This document shows positions 32,995 to 41,792 of a stretch of 64,000 bases of DNA, piece after piece (the first letter of the stretch is position 1; each line of letters begins with the position of its first letter). The position numbers were made by a program, and so were the translations under genes. This stretch comes from Saccharomonospora azurea NA-128 (GTDB lineage Bacteria > Actinomycetota > Actinomycetes > Mycobacteriales > Pseudonocardiaceae). The stretch lies in contig NZ_CM001466.1 of NCBI RefSeq assembly GCF_000231055.2, forward strand, positions 494,121 through 558,120, in the 5' to 3' direction. A model generated the notes under the pieces. The model worked only from the letters and a program-made list of their open reading frames with translations. It was not told the DNA's origin and did not search any database.

Positions 32995-34542
32995 CTACTG
33001 AACGTAGGACAGCACCGTCATCATCGAAGATTCGCCGTGGTACGCGTTGTGACAGTGGGTCAGCCACTGGCCCGGGTTGTTGGCGTCGAAGTCCACCTCC
33101 AGCGCTTCTCCGGGAAGCACGATCGCGGTGTCCTTGCGGGGCCCTCGGCCGTTCCGCCCCAGGATCTGAAAGGTGTGGCCGTGGATATGCATGGGGTGGA
33201 ACATGCTCGACTTGTTCTCGAATCGAACCCGCACCCGCTGGCCGTCCCGGATGGGCAATCCGTCATCGGGGTTGTACGGCTTGCCGTTGATAGTCCAGTC
33301 GTACTTGGCGCCCGGTCCGTCGAGTACCAATGTGTGCGAGACATCCGGTGCCCGGTCAGCCAGAGTCACCTCTTCCGTGGCTTTGAGATCGTTGATGGCA
33401 AGTACGGGTAGTTGTTCGAGCTGCTTGGCGGCGGAGTCGCTTGCCGCCGGATTGCTTTCCCGCCCACTTCGGATGATCACCTGTGCGTAGGAGTCACGCC
33501 CCTCCGCCAGCGCCAGCACCGGGACCGTGTCATCCGGAACTGTGATGACGGCATCGACCCGCTCACCCATGCCCAGGAGCACCGTATCCGCCTCACGGGG
33601 TTGCACAGGGAAGCCGTCCGTATGCGTAACCCGCATCGGCACGCCCGGGACCCCGACCCGGAAAGCGGTGTCCGCGGCGGCGTTGACCAGCCGCAGCCGG
33701 ATTCGTTGCCCGGGCTTCGCGGTGACGGAGCGTGGTGCGGAGGCGATACGCCCGTTGGCGAGGATGTGCGGGTAAATGACGTCGCCGGCATCGCCACCGA
33801 GCAGCGTTGACTGCGGCATCCCCCCGTGGTCCATGCCCGGCATCCCCCCGTGATCCATGCCACCCATGTTCATCCCGTTTTTTATGAGGTCGGCCAGCAC
33901 GGTGTCCGGGATGCGTCCGGTGCCGTCCAGCCAGTCGTCGAGGACGACGACGAGCTCAGTGTCATAATCGGCACCGTCCGCCGGGTCTTCCACGATGATA
34001 GGTGCGTACAACCCACGGTCCAGCTGCACACCAACGTGGGAATGGAACCAGTGGGTACCAGCGTCGGGAACCGTGAACTCGTAGGTGAAGTTGGCGCCTG
34101 CCGGTACCTCCGGCTGGGTCAGACCCGGGACCCCGTCCATGTCGTTGCGCAGGGCGAGTCCGTGCCAGTGGATGGTCGTCGGTTGGGGGAGGTTGTTGGT
34201 CAGGTGAGCCCGAAGGACGTCGCCGCGCTGGATCCGGACTTCCTTCCCCGGTAGCTCACCGCCGTAGGTCCACGTTGTGACCTGGACACCGCCGAGATCC
34301 ACCTCGCCCACGGTGGCATCGAGGCGAACGGAAGTGGTGCGAGCCCCAGCTTTCCGGCGATCGCGCTCGGCGGCCGCCACTAGTGGCGAGTTCGGCGCGA
34401 CGCGAACCGGTGAACTCGGTGCCGCAGCGTTGGAAGTACATGCGGCAAGGCCTGCGACAGCCGCGCTGGTACTGAGGATGAGAAAGCTGCGGCGGCTCAG
34501 GTGCGACACGGTGTGCGGGCGGCCGGGTCGAGCAGGTGTCAT
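32995..34542 (-). CDS. Multicopper oxidase (CueO/CotA-like), Tat-exported
   Basis: 515 residues. Tat-style signal (SRRSFLILST) with a possible lipobox (LAAC), three cupredoxin domains and all four copper-binding segments: HWHGL, HWFHSH, HPMHIHGH and HCHNAYH. A Met/His-rich loop (MNMGGMDHGGMPGMDHGGM) matches Cu(I)-oxidising enzymes that detoxify periplasmic copper. The proximal tail ends MTVLSYVQ. ATG 34542 is chosen for the Tat motif; the longer frame would overlap operator I. Operator I is 85 bp upstream, so regulation by BlaI is likely rather than by CsoR. Confidence 0.94.
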   Translation of the reverse strand: MTPARPGRPHTVSHLSRRSFLILSTSAAVAGLAACTSNAAAPSSPVRVAPNSPLVAAAERDRRKAGARTTSVRLDATVGEVDLGGVQVTTWTYGGELPGKEVRIQRGDVLRAHLTNNLPQPTTIHWHGLALRNDMDGVPGLTQPEVPAGANFTYEFTVPDAGTHWFHSHVGVQLDRGLYAPIIVEDPADGADYDTELVVVLDDWLDGTGRIPDTVLADLIKNGMNMGGMDHGGMPGMDHGGMPQSTLLGGDAGDVIYPHILANGRIASAPRSVTAKPGQRIRLRLVNAAADTAFRVGVPGVPMRVTHTDGFPVQPREADTVLLGMGERVDAVITVPDDTVPVLALAEGRDSYAQVIIRSGRESNPAASDSAAKQLEQLPVLAINDLKATEEVTLADRAPDVSHTLVLDGPGAKYDWTINGKPYNPDDGLPIRDGQRVRVRFENKSSMFHPMHIHGHTFQILGRNGRGPRKDTAIVLPGEALEVDFDANNPGQWLTHCHNAYHGESSMMTVLSYVQ

Positions 34543-34626
34543 GACTCCCTCAGAAGTGGTGATCAGGCCTACCTCACTCCAGGCGGGGGCCGAGCATGGC
34601 AAGGCGTTCGGAGAACTGTCGTTATC

Positions 34627-34643
34627 TACTAGACACAATAGTA
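34627..34643. promoter_or_regulatory. BlaI-type operator I (perfect, extended)
   Basis: TACTA-N7-TAGTA extended to ATC on the left and GAT on the right, giving eight-base matching arms. It is the most symmetric copy, 85 bp before the multicopper oxidase start. 34644-34914 holds no gene I can support. Confidence 0.82.
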
Positions 34644-34914
34644 GATCGTCTGACTCTCGAAGTACGAGGTGACTTACGCCTCGCGTTTCCCATTCTGCAA
34701 GGAAGTGTGACCGGCCGTGACCCTCGAAGCTTATGGAACCAACGATGGTGAGGGTCTGGAACGTGATGATTGCGTACCGACGTGGCTCCAGATGGGTTGA
34801 CGGGTTCCTTGCGTGTGCGCTCCTGGCCGCGGCGGGCGGTCCGCGCTCACGAGCCGTGATTCGTCAACTGATGAAGCTCGATCTTGGCCGGGTTGCGCCC
34901 TCCGCGTTAGCGGC

Positions 34915-35868
34915 TCAGCTGACCGGGGGGCAACTGATCAGCGCGATGCCCGCGAGAAGTCCGGCTCCTGCGAGGAACGGCAGCACGCCGGCAGCCAGTC
35001 CCGCCATCGCACAGGAGACCAAGCGACGAGTTCCGGTTGGAGAAGTAGCGCCTACTTGTAGTCGAGCGATGCGCGTGTCCACCGCACACCGGGCCATCGC
35101 GAGCGACGTGCTGGGAGCGTCGTGACCGGACACGTCCCGCAGGGCGGATCGGACCGCTGCTGTTCCGCAGCGACGTACGGCAACGGCGTCAGCAGAGAGT
35201 TCGACCAACTCGCGCAAAGCGCGCGGCGCATCCCGGAAGAGAGGGAGGAAAGGAATAGCTACACGGAGTGCTTCGGCCCCGGCGATCAGCAGGTGGTGAC
35301 GGCCCGCGAGGTGGGCACGTTCGTGCGCGAAGACAGCTTCCACAGCTTTCTGGTCCAAATGGCGAACAAGTCCTTCGGTGGCGACGACAACGCCGGGACG
35401 CCCCGCCATGCTGAACGCGAGTGGTCGGTCGTGGGCGAGCCACAGCGTGTCCGGTGAGTTCGGGTCCGCGCGTGCAACCAGACGAAGGACCGACAGGTGT
35501 GCTTCACGGGCGCGGGCTCGTCGCCGGAGCCCGCGGACGAACACAACGGCAAGCCGGACCACGAACGCGATGAGCAGGGCGAGCCCGAGCAGGCCTGCTA
35601 GTTTCTCGGTCTCGGGTGGTGTGCCGTGCTGGATGGCGGCCCAGCATTCGTGGACGGCCGTCAGTACCGCCGTGCCGGGGCCGTGGCTGGGAAGTAGCAG
35701 AAAGACCACGCCCACGGCGGCGCTGACAAGGACCCCGATCATCGACAGCAGCCAGACCACGACCAGCAGTACCGGGTCGTGCCGCCGCAGGTCAGTGCGG
35801 TGCAGGAGTCCTGGAACGAGCCAGCCTGCGGCGAGCGCGCCTACCAGCAGCGTGAGGGCTGCTGTCAT
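34915..35868 (-). CDS. blaR: M56-family membrane metallopeptidase paired with BlaI
   Basis: 317 residues: N-terminal membrane segments, a long cytoplasmic protease domain with HERAH, and a last membrane segment ending ISCPPVS. It overlaps the intact blaI by four bases. By analogy to BlaR1/MecR1 and the mycobacterial Rv1845c-Rv1846c pair, it should inactivate BlaI on signal. No extracytoplasmic beta-lactam-binding domain is present; the conserved Cys near the C-terminus (shared with the copies at 6525 and 30893) is a candidate sensing residue. The signal is unknown. Confidence 0.9.
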   Translation of the reverse strand: MTAALTLLVGALAAGWLVPGLLHRTDLRRHDPVLLVVVWLLSMIGVLVSAAVGVVFLLLPSHGPGTAVLTAVHECWAAIQHGTPPETEKLAGLLGLALLIAFVVRLAVVFVRGLRRRARAREAHLSVLRLVARADPNSPDTLWLAHDRPLAFSMAGRPGVVVATEGLVRHLDQKAVEAVFAHERAHLAGRHHLLIAGAEALRVAIPFLPLFRDAPRALRELVELSADAVAVRRCGTAAVRSALRDVSGHDAPSTSLAMARCAVDTRIARLQVGATSPTGTRRLVSCAMAGLAAGVLPFLAGAGLLAGIALISCPPVS

Positions 35869-36233
35869 CGCCTGCGGATCCGCTTCTTGCGCAGGGCGCT
35901 CCGTAGTAGGTCGGTCTCCTCGTCGGAGACCGAGGCGATGAAGTGCATCAGGACGGCTTCCCGGTCAGCCGAAGCGCCGAGCACATCGCGCAGAGCCTGT
36001 ACGGCGGCCTCCTCGCGGCTGAACGCCGGTTCGTAGTAGTAAGCCTTGCCGTGCAGTTCCCGATCAACCCACTTCTTGCGATACAGGTTGTCCAGCACCG
36101 TCATAACGGTGGTGTAGGCAAGTTTTTTGCCGGTGTCCAGCTGCTCCAGCACCTCTCGGACCTTGATCGGTTCCTCGGCTTGCCAGAGCACGTCCATCAC
36201 GGCGGCCTCGAGGTCACCCAGCCCGCGCATCAC
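35865..36233 (-). CDS. blaI: BlaI/MecI/CopY-family winged-helix repressor
   Basis: 122 residues: an N-terminal winged helix (LGDLEAAVMDVLWQAEEPIKVREVLEQL, then KKLAYTTVMTVLDNLYRKKWVDRELHGKAYYYEPAF) and a C-terminal dimerisation region (LMHFIASVSDEETDLLRSALRKKRIRRR). The family binds short dyads as dimers and is inactivated by proteolysis. It is the only complete BlaI in the window. Operator J lies 84 bp upstream, indicating autoregulation. It is the natural candidate to bind all eleven TACTA-N7-TAGTA sites. Confidence 0.95.
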   Translation of the reverse strand: MMRGLGDLEAAVMDVLWQAEEPIKVREVLEQLDTGKKLAYTTVMTVLDNLYRKKWVDRELHGKAYYYEPAFSREEAAVQALRDVLGASADREAVLMHFIASVSDEETDLLRSALRKKRIRRR

Positions 36234-36316
36234 GTCTCCTCATGGCTGGACATCCTACGTCAGGTGTCGGCTTGCGCATGTGTTTGCTGTCGGATTCATG
36301 TACCAAAGATGATACC

Positions 36317-36333
36317 TACTATCTCGGATAGTG
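36317..36333. promoter_or_regulatory. BlaI-type operator J (one mismatch), autoregulatory
   Basis: TACTA-N7-TAGTG, 84 bp before blaI. The arms carry the same final G as operators B and L. Confidence 0.8.
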
Positions 36334-37197
36334 ATAAAGTCCTGCTTCCGCTTCGAGGTGCGGGGGTTCTGCTTGTTGAGATTCGTCGATTTTCGCAACC
36401 AGGCCAGCCTGGAGCCGTACCTGGCACCCCGCTCCAGCACTCTCCCGGTCGAGCCAGCGAAGAAGCTGCAGCCAGAAGGAATAGGCTGCAAGTTCGCGCA
36501 GGCTGTCGCAGAGTTCCTGATCACCTCGGATCGTGTTGCTCTTTGTAGTGTACGAGCTGTGCGTGACGAGCTGAAGCTCGGCGCGATTGCGACGCTAGGC
36601 CCAGCGCATAACCGGAAGAGCGGTGGTCGCAGGATTGGCAGGTGCGAATCCAGCCGGTCAGCGGAAGGCTTTCGCTCGGACCTACATCCCGCCTTTCGGA
36701 CAGACTACGGGTACACCATTCAGGAAAGGATCCATCCCGCGACCCTGGAGATCGGACCCGGTCACTACTCAAGTCCTGCGATGCGGTCGTCAGCGGGGGT
36801 GAGAGAGCTTCTTCGTCTACCGAGTCCTGCCGCTGGAGGGCGAGTTGGCAAGCTGGACGTGCGGCAGGAGACGCAAAGCCCGCCGTACGCAAGTGAACCG
36901 CTGGCGGATGCGTACGGCGCCACCTTCGACTGGGTGATCGTGATGCGGACCGTTGCGATGCGGTGGCGCCAATCCCGTACCGGGCGGCGAATGTCCTGAC
37001 ACCGGAATCGAGGGCTTCCCCGCTGACGCTGACGACTTGCCATCCGAAGCTCTCGGCACGCCTGCGGATGATCATCCACGCGGTCCTGACGGATCGGTAC
37101 GAGAACGCTCCCGGGGCTGGATGCGTGAACCTGCCCCAGAAGAGGAACTGACACGAGTCTGGGTGCAGGGGAACACAGCGTCGCTTGCCTGGTTTTG
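36334..37197. other. 860-bp region without a convincing gene
   Basis: Reading frames exist in both strands but none shows a recognisable family, RBS or codon pattern. An 11-bp inverted repeat pairs 36881-36891 (CGCCGTACGCA) with 36909-36919 around a 17-base loop. A short stretch near 36595-36655 resembles a tRNA T-arm but does not fold into a tRNA. It is likely degenerate sequence. Confidence 0.3.
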
Positions 37198-37854
37198 TTA
37201 TCCCTCTCGCTCTAGATGGCGCCGCACAACCTCCTCGACCTCATCCGGGCTGCGGAACACGAGCGGGTTGGTGATCCTGGTGACCGACCCGTCTGGTCGT
37301 ACGAGGTAGTTCAGCGGGAGAACCGGCGGCGCGCGGAAGGCGTCCTGTACGGCACGCTTTCCGTCGTGTACCGAGGGGTAGCGTACGCCCACGTCGACCA
37401 GGAAGGCGAGGCCGTCCGACGGCGCCTCCTGGACATTGACACCGAGAACCGGAATGGCGCCGGGTCGCTCGGAGTACTCGTCCAGTACGGGCATCTCTTC
37501 TCGGCAAGGTGGACACCAGGATGCCCAGACATTCACCAGGGTTGCCTTGCCGGCAAGCGTCGCGCCGAGGTCCACCGCGCCAGGAGTACCCAAGCACGCG
37601 GCGGTGACTCCGACCAGCGGCCCCGCGGGTGCGGGGGCATCGGGGGCGGGGCTCGGGCAGGGCCTCGTCTTCGCGCGCTGCCGCAGTTCGGTGAGTTTGG
37701 CGTCGCTCTCCTTACGAGGCACCGACCGTACGGTGTCCGACGCTATGCCGGTGTCGGCGGCGTCGCCGTCGCCGGTCCTCGGCCACAGGGCGACGATACC
37801 GGCTATGGCCAGGATCATGACGACAATGGTCCACCGCCCGGCGCTGGTCAACAC
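37198..37854 (-). CDS. TlpA/ResA-like membrane-anchored thioredoxin
   Basis: 218 residues: N-terminal anchor, a linker with an extra Cys pair region (RPCPSP, AACLG), the active site WASWCPPCREEMP and the PLNYLVRPDG cis-proline segment. It reduces or shuffles disulfides on extracytoplasmic proteins using electrons from a CcdA. GTG 37854 has GGAGG five bases upstream. Operator K ends only 14 bp after the GTG-side of the RBS region, so a repressor there would block initiation directly. It belongs to the same functional group as ccmG and the two ccdA genes. Confidence 0.9.
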   Translation of the reverse strand: MLTSAGRWTIVVMILAIAGIVALWPRTGDGDAADTGIASDTVRSVPRKESDAKLTELRQRAKTRPCPSPAPDAPAPAGPLVGVTAACLGTPGAVDLGATLAGKATLVNVWASWCPPCREEMPVLDEYSERPGAIPVLGVNVQEAPSDGLAFLVDVGVRYPSVHDGKRAVQDAFRAPPVLPLNYLVRPDGSVTRITNPLVFRSPDEVEEVVRRHLEREG

Positions 37855-37867
37855 GCACCTCCTGAAA

Positions 37868-37884
37868 TACTAACCTGGGTAGTA
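37868..37884. promoter_or_regulatory. BlaI-type operator K (perfect)
   Basis: TACTA-N7-TAGTA, immediately before the TlpA-like gene and between it and the decayed ccdA copy upstream. Confidence 0.8.
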
Positions 37885-37904
37885 TATCCAGAGGGCAAAT
37901 CGGT

Positions 37905-38260
37905 GGCCATCCGAGTCGTGCGTAGATGGCGAGCATTCGGCTCATGAGTACTGTTCAGCCGCCCGTCATCATGACGAGCCCGTCGCGACGGAGAGGGCCT
38001 CCGACGGTCTCGGTCGCGACGGGCGTGGCGGTGAAGCCAGCCGAGGCGGACTTTGCCTCGGGACAGCCTGGTGGTGAGGGGCAGGAAGGGCAGGCTGATC
38101 GTGGCGAGTCCCATGACGGTGATCAGCGCGCTGCCGGCCAGGTTGATCGCCTGCAGATTCTGGGCCTGAAAGAGCTCGAGTGCGGACGAGGTGGGTGAAC
38201 ACCGCCGAGAAGCCAGTGACGAACAGCGCCGCGCTGAGCGCTGGTTACCGAGAAGCGTGC
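37905..38260 (-). pseudogene. Third ccdA, decayed
   Basis: Fragments in several frames match the CcdA at 12575: RGKVRLGWLHRHARR, a MTGG just before an internal stop, and MSRMLAIYARLGWPPI (intact copy LMSRMLGFYARLGWPPI). Both redox-cysteine segments are missing. It is oriented toward the TlpA-like gene, so a ccdA-tlpA pair once existed here. Confidence 0.72.
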
Positions 38261-38333
38261 ATCTCCTCGCCGGGCGGAGCAGACTCCCAGTTTCACGGGT
38301 CCTGCCCGGCTTCCCTTCCCGGACGGTGGTGAG

Positions 38334-39130
38334 CTAAGGGCTTTCTGGCTCTGTGTTCTCGTCCTGCGTTCCTGCCTGTACGTGCCGATCGAAGAACCAG
38401 AAAATACGATCCCAGGCGTCGGCCGCTGAGTCTTCGTGATAGCCAAGGCGCAGCGGGAGGAAGACCAGCCGGCCGAGCGGGTGATGTCCTCTCGTCAAGA
38501 ACGAGTGCCCAGCCTCCCCATAGACTTTGACATCGTGATCGATGTCGTGCTCGGTCAATTCGTTGACCAACCGGTGTGCGTGCCGTCCGTAGACGAGATC
38601 CCGGCGGCCATAGGAGGCGACAACCGGGCAACTGCCGGACAGAGCACCCGATGTGTGGGTACGTGCCCGTAGTTCACTGAAGCTGCGCGGAGACCGGGCG
38701 CATCGGTGGCGGCAAAGGTTAACGCGAAGCCGCCCCGAGGCAGAAGCCGATGACGGCGAGCCGGTCGTGATCGACCTCCGGACGCTGTGCGAGCCATTGG
38801 CGGGCGGACTCGAGCCGGTCAGTGAAGACTCCTGGCCGACCACGGCTCGATTCGGCCATCGCGAGAGTGAGGCAGGCAATCCGGTTGCCGCCGCTGTACA
38901 GGTCGGGGGCCAGGGCCACGTAACCTCGTTCGGCGAAGCATGCTGCAACTTCGAGAATCTCTGACGTCAGCCCGAAGATCTCGTGCAGGACGATCACCCC
39001 GGGACTTTGCTCAGCCTGGGGTTGCTTCGCCAAGGTCGCGCTCCACTGCTGCCCACCCTGCAGATCAACCTCAACATTCTCCCAGCGCAAGCTCGTGCTC
39101 GCCGTGCCTCCCGAAGCTAGGTCGGGAACC
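38334..39130 (-). pseudogene. Dienelactone-hydrolase-type alpha/beta hydrolase, frameshifted
   Basis: Three frames together make a full DLH: GVIVLHEIFGLTSEILEVAACFAERGYVALAPDLYSGG, VIGFCLG (nucleophile Cys in GFCLGG), GGFALTFAATDAPGLRAASVNYGHVP, then SYGRRDLVYG and the late GHSFL histidine. Two shifts near 38650-38740 divide it. The ending QDENTEPESP is intact. It is a recently broken enzyme, since the parts are otherwise well preserved. Confidence 0.8.
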
Positions 39131-39159
39131 TTGCGGGAGTGCGGGGCGCGGCGGCGAGC

Positions 39160-39380
39160 AGACGCTGCGCCGCATTGAAGGGCTGGAGGGAGAGGACTTC
39201 GATCTCTTGATGTCCACAAACTTCATTCGCCACCACTTGACGCTGCTCCCTCGTGCTGATCGCTGTACTGACGTGGCGTTCCACGAAAAGCTCCGGGCCC
39301 TGTGCGACACGATGTACCAGGGCCAGCTCCGGGAGATCGAAACATTGACGGAGATCATCGAAGATCACATTCCGCGCTGA
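39160..39380 (+). pseudogene. DUF305-like C-terminal fragment
   Basis: EDFDLLMSTNFIRHHLTLL, then LRALCDTMYQGQLREIETLTEIIEDH, a helical pair with the HH dyad and ending typical of DUF305-like bundles. No proper start or signal peptide precedes it. Probably the tail of a lost gene; the family assignment is moderate. Confidence 0.45.
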
Positions 39381-39438
39381 TTCGAGTTCCGCAGGGTGGG
39401 CTGATCGGCTCACCCTGCGGGGAACTCCACTCGCAGAC

Positions 39439-40335
39439 TCAGTTGAGTGTTTGGAACACCTGGAAGGTCTTGCCGTTGTCACTGGATCGGTGGATGGCCT
39501 CGGCGGTGGCGACGTACACGTCGGACTCGCCGTGGGCCAGGATCGCTTGTGGGCTCGCGGACACGGTGCTCTGCTTGGTCCAGCTGGTGCCAGCGTCGCC
39601 GCTGGCATAGACCGTGCCGTCGGGGGCGACACCCAGGAGCCGGTCTGCGGCGAGCCAGTCCACGAACACCAGTATGGGAGCGTCACTGATCGGAGCGAAC
39701 GTGTTCCCGCCGTCGGTGCTTTGCATCGGGCCCTGTTCGGTGGTGGCGAGAACGATCTCGGGCTCGGCGGGTGACACCGCGATGTCGGCCAGTGACAGCG
39801 CCGCACGGCGGTCCCAAGTGTGTTGGTCCGTGCTGACCATGATCTGGCCCGACTGGCTGTCGTAACCGTAGACGGCTCCGTGTGCAGCCTCCAGCGCGTG
39901 GAAGTCAACCTCGCCGGACAGTGAGACAGATTGCCAGGTCTGACCGGCGTCAGTGCTCTCGGTCAACCCCAGATGGGGTGGTAAGTCCGGATCCTGCGGT
40001 CCCGGGTGCCCGCTTGCGAGGAAGTAATCAGGGCCGGCGACGGTGAATCCCATAAAGTCCTGGGTGAGGCCGGCGATCTGTTCCGGCCGGTCCTGCTCGG
40101 TCACCAGGAACAGCCCATGATGGCTCGCCACGTACAGCTGACCGTCCGCCGGATTGATACCGAGCCCGTGAACGTGCCCCAGATTGGGCGACCCGGCTTG
40201 CTGATCGGCTTGAGAACCAGAGTCCGAGCTTGCTCCGCATCCAGCTGCCAGCAGCGCCGCGGATCCTGCCACCGCGAGCCATCTGAGAACCACTGCCAAC
40301 CGTGTGCCTTGCCACCGTGGTTTCGTCACCTGCAC
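39439..40335 (-). CDS. BNR/sialidase-like repeat lipoprotein (F510_1955 family)
   Basis: 298 residues: signal with lipobox AAGC, then beta-propeller-type repeats bearing the Asp-box pattern SxDxGxTW (STDAGQTWQSV, STDGGNTFAPI, SGDAGTSWTKQ, SSDNGKTFQVF). HVHGLGINPADGQLYVASHHGLF at the start of the propeller is the hallmark of this copper-island family. No sialidase activity is implied. It is likely extracytoplasmic and metal-binding. Operator L lies 30 bp before the ATG, adding it to the BlaI-type regulon. Confidence 0.85.
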   Translation of the reverse strand: MQVTKPRWQGTRLAVVLRWLAVAGSAALLAAGCGASSDSGSQADQQAGSPNLGHVHGLGINPADGQLYVASHHGLFLVTEQDRPEQIAGLTQDFMGFTVAGPDYFLASGHPGPQDPDLPPHLGLTESTDAGQTWQSVSLSGEVDFHALEAAHGAVYGYDSQSGQIMVSTDQHTWDRRAALSLADIAVSPAEPEIVLATTEQGPMQSTDGGNTFAPISDAPILVFVDWLAADRLLGVAPDGTVYASGDAGTSWTKQSTVSASPQAILAHGESDVYVATAEAIHRSSDNGKTFQVFQTLN

Positions 40336-40364
40336 CTACCCACCTGTGCCGCTTCAGAAGCTTG

Positions 40365-40381
40365 TACTAAGGAGGGTAGTG
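40365..40381. promoter_or_regulatory. BlaI-type operator L (one mismatch)
   Basis: TACTA-N7-TAGTG, 30 bp before the BNR-repeat lipoprotein gene; the rightmost member of the series. Confidence 0.75.
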
Positions 40382-41131
40382 GACGTTGGAATCGGGCGAG
40401 GCAGCGCCTTCGGGGCTCGTGACTTTGTAGCGGCGTGGATGCGTCGAGTGACCACTTGGCGCTTAGCGGGCTGGCGAGCTGTGACGTGACCGCGAGTCGA
40501 CACGGCAGCCCAGGCGACGCACGGGTACGCGTAACTCGGTGAGCGTGACGACGCACTACGGCTGCTTGACGTGGCGAGCGGACTCATCGACGTAACTGCT
40601 CGTGAGGAATCGCTAGCGACGGCGTACTGGTCGCCAGTGTCGACAACCCACGCCGACAAACAATGTCGACAAACAGTTCGGTAAGCCGTGTCAACACCTG
40701 TAGCTCGACAGGTGCCTTGACCAGAATTGACCGTCTCTACGGAGGATCTCGCACCAATACCACTCAGGCCCTCCACCGAGTGCCAGCTCTCGAACATGGC
40801 GTTGCCGCATTCGTCCGTTCGAGTGAATATGGCATATTGCTGGGCATTTTTCCTGACAACCAGCTACGGGTGTTTAGACTCAGAAAGCATCGGAGCGAGA
40901 GGGGCGCTCCGACAATGGGGGTTTTTGTTGCGATACGAGCACATCTAGCTGCCTCACTTCCTAAAAAGGAAAAAGTGCCGCCGCGTTTCCAGTGCGTATT
41001 CCGTGCGGTGATTATTCCGCAAGGAATGTCATGTTCGCGGGCATGGGGAGGTCATAGGTGAACCTTTGCTCACAACAAGGCGGTAGCTGCGTTGTGATCA
41101 GCAATGGGCGGTCGGCACGGAGGACCGTTCT
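40382..41131. other. Boundary region between metal island and conjugation module
   Basis: 750 bp with no supported gene; the stretch 40800-41060 is visibly less GC-rich than its surroundings. A hairpin (CGGAGC 40891-40896 with GCTCCG 40906-40911) followed by GGGGGTTTTT looks like a plus-strand rho-independent terminator. The region may contain the conjugation promoter or oriT, but no diagnostic repeat is seen. Confidence 0.4.
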
Positions 41132-41755
41132 GTGAACCGGCCGTTCCAGACGTGGGGAGACACGGTGACGGGTGGGCAAATGCGGCCCCTTGTAGTGGCG
41201 GGCGTGGCTGGAGGTGTGGGGACCTCCACGTGGGCGCGGGTGCTGTACCTGGCCACGCGTCTGCCGGTCAACGACAGCGGTGTCTACCGAGGGGGCGTGA
41301 TCGACGTGCTGGTCAGCTCCAACACCGCGGCGTCCACAGCCAGGCTCGGGCCGGCGTTGGCAGTGTGTCCCCGGCCGCCGGTACTGGTGGTCATGCACAC
41401 CGTTCCAGGAACCATCGCGGAGTCGCGCTCGCATCTGCGTAAGGTGCAGCCGCACATCACGGCACGCTTCGACATCAGCCACCAGCGGGCGTGGTTGGAG
41501 ATGGCCAACCCGCCAGGAACGCGTGTACCCCCCAAAGCCAAGGACATCGCCGAGGCATTGCGTCAGCTGCCTGCTGCGCTCCAGCAGATGTACACCGGCC
41601 CTGCCCAGGCATCCACGCGGGCTACGGCCTCGGCCGGAATGCCTCGCGCCGGTTCTGTCCAGCAATCGATACCGGGTCGGGCCGCGCCCGCCATGCCACC
41701 GCGGCCGTCTGTGCCGGCTGGGTCACCGAGCGCTGTTCCACACCAGCTGCGGTGA
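41132..41755 (+). CDS. Conjugation-module P-loop-like protein
   Basis: 207 residues. VVAGVAGGVGTSTWARVLYLAT resembles the deviant Walker A of ParA/MinD-type ATPases, but the other motifs of that family are weak; the C-terminal 60 residues are Pro/Ala/Ser-rich and disordered. The GTG at 41132 has a GGAGG eight bases upstream. It is the first gene of the type IV secretion run, with no known product name that I can support. Confidence 0.65.
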   Translation: MNRPFQTWGDTVTGGQMRPLVVAGVAGGVGTSTWARVLYLATRLPVNDSGVYRGGVIDVLVSSNTAASTARLGPALAVCPRPPVLVVMHTVPGTIAESRSHLRKVQPHITARFDISHQRAWLEMANPPGTRVPPKAKDIAEALRQLPAALQQMYTGPAQASTRATASAGMPRAGSVQQSIPGRAAPAMPPRPSVPAGSPSAVPHQLR

Positions 41756-41792
41756 CGTTCGTCAGACAAACTACTTCTCGGGGGAATAGGAA

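Noticed and set aside
36595..36660. tRNA-like stretch with a GGTGCGAATCC T-arm-type sequence
   Set aside because: No acceptor stem, anticodon arm or D-arm can be built around it; a tRNA search tool would be needed to support it.
36400..37000. Group II intron-like structure
   Set aside because: An 11-bp hairpin at 36881-36919 was considered as domain V, but the conserved catalytic sequence and a reverse transcriptase are absent.
40663..41061. 132-codon plus-strand frame before the conjugation genes
   Set aside because: No RBS, no family pattern and a hairpin terminator-like sequence inside it.
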